Assembly: GCA_038025085.1 (NCBI GenBank)
Contig: CM076143.1
Span: 50,662,501 to 50,726,500 of the forward strand
Direction: 5' to 3'
Source of the DNA: Tetragonia tetragonoides
Taxonomy: Eukaryota; Streptophyta; Magnoliopsida; Caryophyllales; Aizoaceae
Length of the DNA stretch: 64,000 nucleotides
Position numbers and translations under genes: made by a program. A model generated the notes under the pieces. That model was not told where the DNA came from. It did no database searches and was given only the letters and a program-made list of their open reading frames with translations. Below, one piece after another: positions 37,401 to 46,400 of this stretch; position 1 is the stretch's first letter, and every line of letters begins with the position of its first letter.

Positions 37401-40400
37401 TTTCAAGTAAATTTTGATAATCAAACACTGTGTCACTATTGTTTGGCTGGTTGGGAGTTTATATCTCATAGGAAATACAGTGCCCCCCCCCCCCCCCCCA
37501 CATCATCTTTAGCTTTGATCTCTAGCTTGGTTGCCCCACCATCACCTATAGAATGGCATGACCCAACACTTCTAAACATGATCAGTAATGTGGGTAATCT
37601 AAATGGAGCCTTAGAAAGGTCCACTAAGTCTAACACCAAAGGGGAAGATCTTGTTACTTCGGAAGAGGGATAGTTCCTTTGTGAAGTAGCACATTCATCT
37701 TTTCCTAGCTGTTGTGAGATGAACTTGTATTTTCTGGTTAAATCTGCAAGCAGCCATTAGCTTCTCAGTTAAACCTTCGCGCAATGTATTAAAAGGCGCG
37801 AGGCGCAATGGGGCGATAGAGGTCCATCGAGCCTAGGCGCAAGGCGAAGGTGCGCGCCTCAATGAGGTGAGGCGCACTAGTGTATGGCAGAAAAAAATGC
37901 TATAAAATAAACATTTTTTTTATCAAAATCTATCTTAGGTGCGCCTCAAGTGTGCCTCGGTGCGCCTCAAGTGCGCCTCGGTGCGCCTCAATGCGCCTCA
38001 CTAAAATCGCCTCACCTCACCCTCAAAAAGCGATGGGCTGCTGCGCCTCACGCCTAGTGCGCCTGAGGCGCGCTTTTTAATACACTGCCTTCGCGTACAA
38101 TTGAAATTAGTTGATTTGATGGTTGACGGAGCTTCTTTATCCACTGATTGTTAAAGCCTTTGATTCTTTTCACATAGTAGACCCTCAGTAGACACAGGTT
38201 ACTCCTTTTTGGTAAGATCTATTATTCTGCTGATGATTTACAATGGAAGGAAATGCCTATGTTGATTGTTAATTCTCTGATTATTTCTTTTTGTCATTTT
38301 TTTTTGTTAACGTCCAGGAGAACCTCGAGTAGCCCTAAAGGGGCTCGAACTAGAAACCTCTGAGGAATAGTCTTTTTCATCATTCTTTTTGTTAAGAAAA
38401 TTTGAAACTTGGTATCAAAATATCATTGTGCTGCTGGATACCCTTGCAGTTGTATCCAGGACAATGCTAGTTTTGCACAGTAAGAGAATTATAGCTGCGG
38501 ATACTAGGGTACTTTTAGGTACTCTGAGTCTGTAGGTGTTGTTCCCTGATATCCATTCTACTTCTAGCCTTCGCAAGTATGCGTCCCCCTCTAGTCTCTG
38601 TGTTAGGACTTAAGAACAAATGTCATTGTGCCAGCTTGCCTTCCTTGAAATTCCTACAATAGAGTGCACTCTCTTACCATGAATAAGTGTTGTTTCTTCA
38701 ATCTTCCTTTTAGCCTTTGTGAGTTTGCTGGCCTCTTCAGTGTATCTCGGGAGATTTGAGCAGCTAGAGTATTTTATTTTAGGAAAATTTTCACCAAGGG
38801 CTATTGACTTATAGCAAATTACACCAAGGTATACTGACGTATCAGAAGTTACAAGTCTTGGTTCACCGGAAATTTGTTTTTCACTGAGGGTATTAGTGTG
38901 GTACACCTCAATATAATTTCTACAACGTCATTATACCTTGGTGTAATTTCACTATAGGTTAGTATACCTTGGGGAAATTTCTCTTTATTTTAAATTTGAG
39001 AAGAGGCTGCACCCTTTTTGCGCATTAGAATGTACTAAATTAAATATCTCACGGGGATCAGAGGAAATGGATAGCTCATTCTTAATACATAAAATCTCGT
39101 ATGAGGCGGCCTCAAAGTGAGGCTATCTCTATATACAAGCATGATGTCATGCTGACATCATGCTTGTATATAGAGGTAACCTCACCTTGAGGCGGCCTTA
39201 TACAAGACTTATTTTTCATAAAAATATGATCGTGGATAGTAAATAACATAGCTTTATATCCACTCTGGATCACTGAATCTTGCTCATGGTTAAATACCTG
39301 TTAAGTTTATGCCTCCTTGCCATTTATGATGCGTATGTCGTGACAATGAACATTAGACAAGAGAGAGAAAAGGAAAGAGAATGAGCACCCATCAGGAATC
39401 ACTTCTTGTAATCAGGACTAGTGAGTAGCCCACCTTGTAACTAGGACAGATTTAAAAAGTTAAGCCCTTGCCAGTTGCAACTAGCTGGTTTCTCTCTCCT
39501 GAACCTAATGTTTCAAACCTGGTGTTCTGCTCATGTGTTAATTTCTGATAGAGCTAAACAAGTGAAATTTGATCACATTGGTTTGTCATACTCCTGATTG
39601 AAGCTTTGAAAATTGAAACTGAAGCCAATCTTGTTTTTGACAGTGGTATTATTTGAGATGAATGCAAACCAAACAGCAACTCGGGAAAGCAGCATTTTTT
39701 TCCCTGAATTTTTATTTTTTTATTTTTGTTTTATATTAGATAACATGGGTATTCGAGTTTGCCCCACTAATCCCATGGATGCTGAAGTTAACGACCAGGT
39801 TCCTAAGGAATAAGGAGGCTCGAACTTGGGATCTTTGGAACTTTTTTTTGTTCTTCCAGATAATTAGAATCTATTCTACTAGATAGTGGAAAGGAGCCAT
39901 TACTTAAAACAGCTCTCATTTGAGATAAAGCTCCAAAAAACCTACAAGATGAAACCTCATTCACCCCTAAGAAAGACACCTCAAACACAAAAACCTGGCA
40001 CACCCACTATGTATATAGGGAATTCAGTATACAACTTTTCATAGGGGTAAGACTGCCTACAATCAATACCCCGTTACCCTGTCTAGGCGGGAGCCTCTTT
40101 GGAGGCATTGGGGTAATGTTGATATTGATGTAGTATACAACTTTTCATCTCTTTTATAAACATTGATGCAAATCATGTTCACAGGAAACATTGATTGCTT
40201 ATTTGCGTGTTTGTTGAACTCACATGGAAGTGTTATCATGAATTGTCCCCTGTTTTGCCCCTTGTCCTCCCTTGATAAGTTTGCAAAGTTTAATACTTGT
40301 TACTGCTTAGAAATTTACTTGCTACATCATCTAGTTTTGCACTTGCTTTGTATGTTGTATCGAGCAACCTCAACTCAATATATCTACAATTTGAATGTCT

Positions 40401-43400
40401 TGTTCATGGTATGTACAACATCAAAACACCTTGAACAATTTCATCATGTATGCTTTTAGTGAAAATTAGTTAATCAATTTGCATGTCAAAACTTGCAAAA
40501 CAAGTTACTGAAAACACATACTATTAAATCATTTAGGACACTCATGCTAGTCACGCTACACAGGACACTGCAAAAATGCATATATTGTGCTCATCCTTTG
40601 TTGAGAAACCATCCAAATATCAAATCACGACTGCTGCTGCTGCACAGGTGCACAATGCTGGAATTCTTATCTGTTTTTAATCCCTACAAATCTCCATCTC
40701 TCTGAAATTTCCAAAATAACATTCCTGGTTTCTAATACAAGCAGCGCTTAGACACCATCTACTAACTAAATGTTGCCCTTTGCTGTAAAAAACCAAATCT
40801 AAATGTTATCCTTCCTAGCATAATCGTGATTAGATAAGCCATCTCCAATAAGATGGCTTGAGTGAAAATATTGATCTTACTTTCTACGATGAGTTCTAGA
40901 AAGGTGACATTGAAGGTGACATTGTTCTGAATGAGAAGTTCTCGCCCTCTGTTTTCAAGAGAATGTTGTCAACTATATCCTGCTTAGGCAAGATGTTTGA
41001 GAAAAGAGGGACACTCTGGGATATAGAGAGTATGTTTTATTCAAGAGGGGTGTGTCTCATTGATTGTAAGGTCACTTTTGCTTGTGCGCGTAATAGACCC
41101 CAGGTTTGAGTGAGGGACAATGGAGTGTGAGTAGCAATTGGTGTCTTGAGCTTGTGAAGTCACTTGTGCCTGTGCGCGTAATAGACCCCAGGTTTGAGTG
41201 AGGGACAATCAATGGAGTGTGAGAATCAATTGGTGTCTTGAGCTTGGGATCAGGATGATAGAGGTGGGCTTTTGGTGAGACGGTGGGTGCGACGGTGGGT
41301 GAGAGCTATGCACTAAGCGCTAAAGCATGGATGTTTGTATGAATTGAGCCGTTGTAATTGTATATATGGGACGCCCTAACCTAGCACAGCCTAAAGTACC
41401 CAAAACAAAACAAAAAAATGTAGAGAATGTGTTGATATAGTTTCTGCTAAGACGAACAAACATAGGTCCAGTTTTATATTAAGCACACGAAAAAAAAGGA
41501 AGCAAAAGAAATGGCAACAGGCCACACATTGTCAAAATATAATTTACAATTTAATCGGCACCATCTACACCATCTGGATTCTGGAGCAGCTTGAAGGACA
41601 AAGGACTTCAAGAACAACAATTATCCAAAACTGAGAACATTAACTGAACATCTCTTTTTTTGTTTAGGGAACTGACTGAAGTACAAAATTACGGATTTTT
41701 TCGTCACTTCTAGTCCAAAAATTATGGAGTTTTCCCAATGTACTGTTGGGAGTGACATATAGTAGTACATAGATACTCCCTCAAAAAAAAAAAAAAAAAA
41801 GTAGTACATAGATACGGCTGTAAACGAACTAATATATACTTGCAAATAACTCTTGAACTAACACGGTCAACATAATTCGTGCAGCAAACAAACGAACATG
41901 AATAGAGTTTTATAACGCGTTTGATGTACGAGCCAAGTGGACACTTTTTATTATGAGTGTAGTAGAGTGAACCTGAGAGTAGGTTTGAATTGTTGATGTT
42001 TAAAGGTCCTTTAATTTTATCTAGTTTCATTTTTTATGTTCAAGCTTAAGCAAACAAACTCCTGCTCGTTCAACATAACTAAATTCTAAAAATGTTTTAG
42101 TTCCAACTTCCAAGGTATTGTCAAAATATTGTTTAAAGATAAGAGAGAACTGGAGTCAAAATAACATATTTTCAATTATAGTCTATCAATTAAATGATAT
42201 TTAACCAGTTTAGTTACATTAAGTGCGTTTTAAATTTAAAGAAATCACATTTATATATGTAAGTTACATACACTTACATATTCGAGTCATCTCCACAATA
42301 ATTCAAACCTACTCTCAGGTTCACTTTACTACACTCATAATAAAAAGTGTGTAGGTCTCATTTTTTTGGATCAAGCATTAAAAAGTCGATGAGGAGTACA
42401 TACTCCTAAGAGTAGGTAAAAATATGCGTTGAACATGGTAAAGCTTACCTCCACTCAACTAGGGGGTGTAAAATACTTAGCCAAAAATCTGGTTTTCCAC
42501 AGCGTCAGCTCATTATTTGCCCAGCATAAAATTTTGCCAAAGGCAATCACAGCTTAACAATTTAAAATATGATGGCCCGAAAATTATTACTCGATAGAGA
42601 ATTGTACCCCAAAAGACTTGATATTCTTGTGATTAACAATTTGGTCCCAATCAGGTGCAGCATATTTTGTGGAAGATAAAGCATGTCCCAAAACAAAGGC
42701 GTAATAATTTGATAAAAATTTCCCACATTTAGGACCCAGGAAACACTTCCAATTTAGTACTCTTAAAGATTTGCCTCATATATTGAGGTAGCTTGACTTT
42801 TACTTCTAATACAACTATAAAAGGTACTGCATAATACATGCCATTGACTTTTCTCCCATTGGCAGTCTTCAAAATATGACATAGCTTTAGAGTGTAAAAC
42901 TGAGTTTACTTTGATACCTAAGACATCAATCCATTCCTTTGAATAGATATAGCGTTAACTTTAGCTTTGAAGTGAGACCGCAGATTTCCAAGATTTTCAT
43001 TTGGGTACGAGGAGATGAAGTTTTGGGGACATCTTTCAGATGTTTTCCCAAGCATAAGAAGACCTCAATAAAAATACCCAGAGAAAGAAACTCCCGTACT
43101 CAAAATTAATACTCCATCCGTCCCAAAAATGTGTCATGCTTTGAAAAGCGAAAATATACAACACCACTGATGGTTTATAAGTTAAAATCAGGCATGCACT
43201 TCCTGTAGAATGTTTAGGATTATGCTCGCCCTCCCTCCCCTATAGAACAGGTCTGCGATTCCATTTATTCCTATAACTTAGCTGTTGTTTTATACTCATT
43301 AAGGAATTTAACAATGAATAAGAGGCTAAATTTAGGCTTGGGTTGATGCCTGTGTGATCACCGCACTCATCATATTAGTAGTAGGAATATATCAATATGG

Positions 43401-46400
43401 AAATGAGGGACACCCAGCGCTAGGAAGTAGAAAGTGTTTTTGGCATCCCTATTAGCGATTCTAAATACTACAGTATCATTTCCCTTTTTTTTGTTTTATA
43501 AGGACTATAGTATCATTTTTGTAAAAAAGAAAATGTTATTTGGATAAAGTTTTTCACTTTAAGCACCCATGTTGGATCGATTTGTTGATATGGGGGCATG
43601 GACAACTCAAAGACAAGTTTTTCAGAAACTAGCCATGTTTGACATTTAGAAGTTAGAATACTGGTGGTGTTGGATACTTTAGCTGTATCGAAGTAGAAAC
43701 TAGTATTTATGGTGTTGGATGAGCAAAATAACTTCAGCTGAGTCGAAGTAAAAAACTAGACCCTGTTCAAACTAAATCTATCTCTAATTGGTTTCATTCA
43801 ATTGAGCACAAATACCTTTGGGAAGTTCAATCTGTATGGTCGGGGAATAGAAGTGGTGTTCTGACTTCTGAGTGTGTTTGCACTAGATGCAAGGATGCAA
43901 GGAGTGGCCTTCACAGTGAAGAAATACTCAGGAAATTTCTGTTTAGGTGGGTGAAAGAGTCTCACTGCAGAGGGCATGGGATTCATGTTAGAAAGCTTAG
44001 CCATCATAAAGTTCATAACAACTCATGCTTAAACTATGACCTCTTCATTGTGAATATTTGCTGATTTCCAAACAAGAAACAGATACAGAGAGCCAAGAAA
44101 CTTTCTTCACAAGCTAAAAGTTTCTATTGAGAACACAAATATGCCTTAAAACACTGCTTCATAGCTGATGAATAAAATGCTTTAAGTGTTTAGGTGACAT
44201 TGCAGGAGAAAAAATGATATCGGGTTTTGGAAGCATTGGGGTCTTGAGGAGAAGAAGGGCGGGGTGGGGGAAGGAGAGGAGTAGAGGAAGCACTCATGAG
44301 ATTATATACAGGCTTGTGTGACAATATATGGGCGCTTGGATACTTATTGTAGGCTGGAAGTTTTTCGTGTAGGAAAACTCAATTGGCCTCAAGGACGGTC
44401 TGAACATGCCACATCCGAAGGCTATAACTCATGACCACGGGGTATGAGGGAGGTTTGGAATCACGGTGTTCATTTTCCGAATCATACTAGAATGAACCCT
44501 GAAGGGGATGCGGGTGGCCGTCAGGGTCGGTTATTGGGTTCCTAGTTGTCTTTCACGGCCATTTACTAGTCACCCAATTTGAAAGCTACACCTCCTATAC
44601 AAAATGTATGTTTCGTTTAGAAAGGCCTTTTCCGGGGCGCTTAGGAATCTTTTGGGTCGTCCTTGGTCCCTATAAGAGCCTTATTGTGGGAAAAATCAAC
44701 CATCTCCAAGGATGGTCTAGAAACGCCCAAACCCAATGCTATTACCCACGAAAATGGGTGTTGGGAAGGATCGTGGACGTATGTGATAAATATCAAATTT
44801 TAATGGAGGGGACCCCAAAGGAGATGTGAGAGGCCCTCGAATCGAGTCTATAGAGCCTTTAGTGACCCTTTACTAGTGACCTACGGGTAACCTTTACTAG
44901 TGAGAAATGAGTAGTGACCTAATATGAGGTCCCGAGACGAATTTGGTGATTTTTAAATATTATTGAACAGGAACTCCCAAAGAGACGTTGAAATTCTCCT
45001 TGTCAGTCATTGAGTCTCCAATAGTCTTTGATGGCCTATACAATGTAGTTAACGTGATGTTACGTCGTTGGGGAAGACTCTGAGGGCGGTACGCAATCTC
45101 TTAGGTGTCCCTTGGTATCAATATTTTTCAATGTGAGAAACTCAATCGAGCATGGGAGGGTCATGACATGCCAAATTTAAAGGCCATAACCCTAATGGAT
45201 GAGATGAAGGTCCAGAGATTAAGGTAATTTTTCTCGAATCAAATTGAACAAGGACCTTAGTCTCAAACAATTAGTGGTCCCCAGCCTTTGATTCTCTTTA
45301 CCAATAACTCATTCTTAAATCTCCAACATCGGTTGGTCTTGCTTTCAATATGGTTTGAAAAAAAGAACCTTGGTCTAATGGTCAAATTTTGTAGATATAG
45401 CGTTTATATTTTGTTCATTCAAGGTGCGATTGAGATTTTCAAGTGCCCCATGGTGACCCAAGAGGCCCCCTGTTAGGCCATACCCATGCTCGTACTTCTC
45501 ATACACCTATGGTTTCGTTGGTGGGGCTTCTATTATGTGACTATTATAAAAGTAAATAAATGCTACTTGGAGTCCCAGGGCCTTCCCATGTCCCTCGTTG
45601 GTGGGGCTTCTATTATGGGACTATTATAAAAGTAAATAAATGCTACTTGGAGTCCCAGGGCCTTCCCATGTCCCTCGTAGGGTCCCCAATCCGATAAGGG
45701 ACGAAAATAAGAACCTTGGTCTCAAGGTCTTCCGGACACCCAAATTTTGTGGATTACAGCCTTTGGATTTTGGCTACCAGTGACCCAATTGAGATTTTCA
45801 GCCCCGATGCTTTGACGGACGAGGCCCCCCAGTACCATCGGGAGGTTATCTCAAAGTCAGTACTTCTGATGCACCTATGGTTTCGTTGGTAAGGCTTTTA
45901 TTGTGGGTACTAGGAGTATTGAGAAAGTAAATAAAGGCTACTTGGACCCACTATTATCCTCAAGACCCTCCCATGTCCTCCCAAGCTCCCCAATCCATAA
46001 TGGGACGAAATAAGAGTATTGGTTTCGGGGTCTTCCGGACACCCAAATTTCGTGGATTATAGGCTTTGGATTTTGGCTACCATGTGACCCAGTTGAGATT
46101 TTTCAGCCCCGATGCTCCGAGGGACCCGTGTTGGCCTAAGACACCCCCAGTACCACCGAAAGGTTATCTCGATGTCCGAGCTTCACATTCACCCATAATT
46201 TCGCAGTCGGTGACTAGTAAAATGGATATCAAAGGCTATTTTGCGACCCAATAACTCAACGGCCTCCTACATCCCGTCCGTGTGTTATGGTGCAAAGCTA
46301 AGAACCTTGATTCTGAGCCTTTCCAACACCCAAATTTCGTGGATTGTGCATTTAGTTTGTTTTGCAACCATCGGCACGGTTTAGATTTTAAGTACCGAAC

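Noticed and set aside
37344..37673. 109-codon frame in the SPOC intron as a possible extra exon
   Set aside because: It spans a C homopolymer, resembles no part of the SPOC family, and exons 2 and 3 already join without a gap.
43798..44016. 72-codon minus-strand frame as a small secreted peptide gene
   Set aside because: No signal peptide pattern or recognised motif; likely chance.
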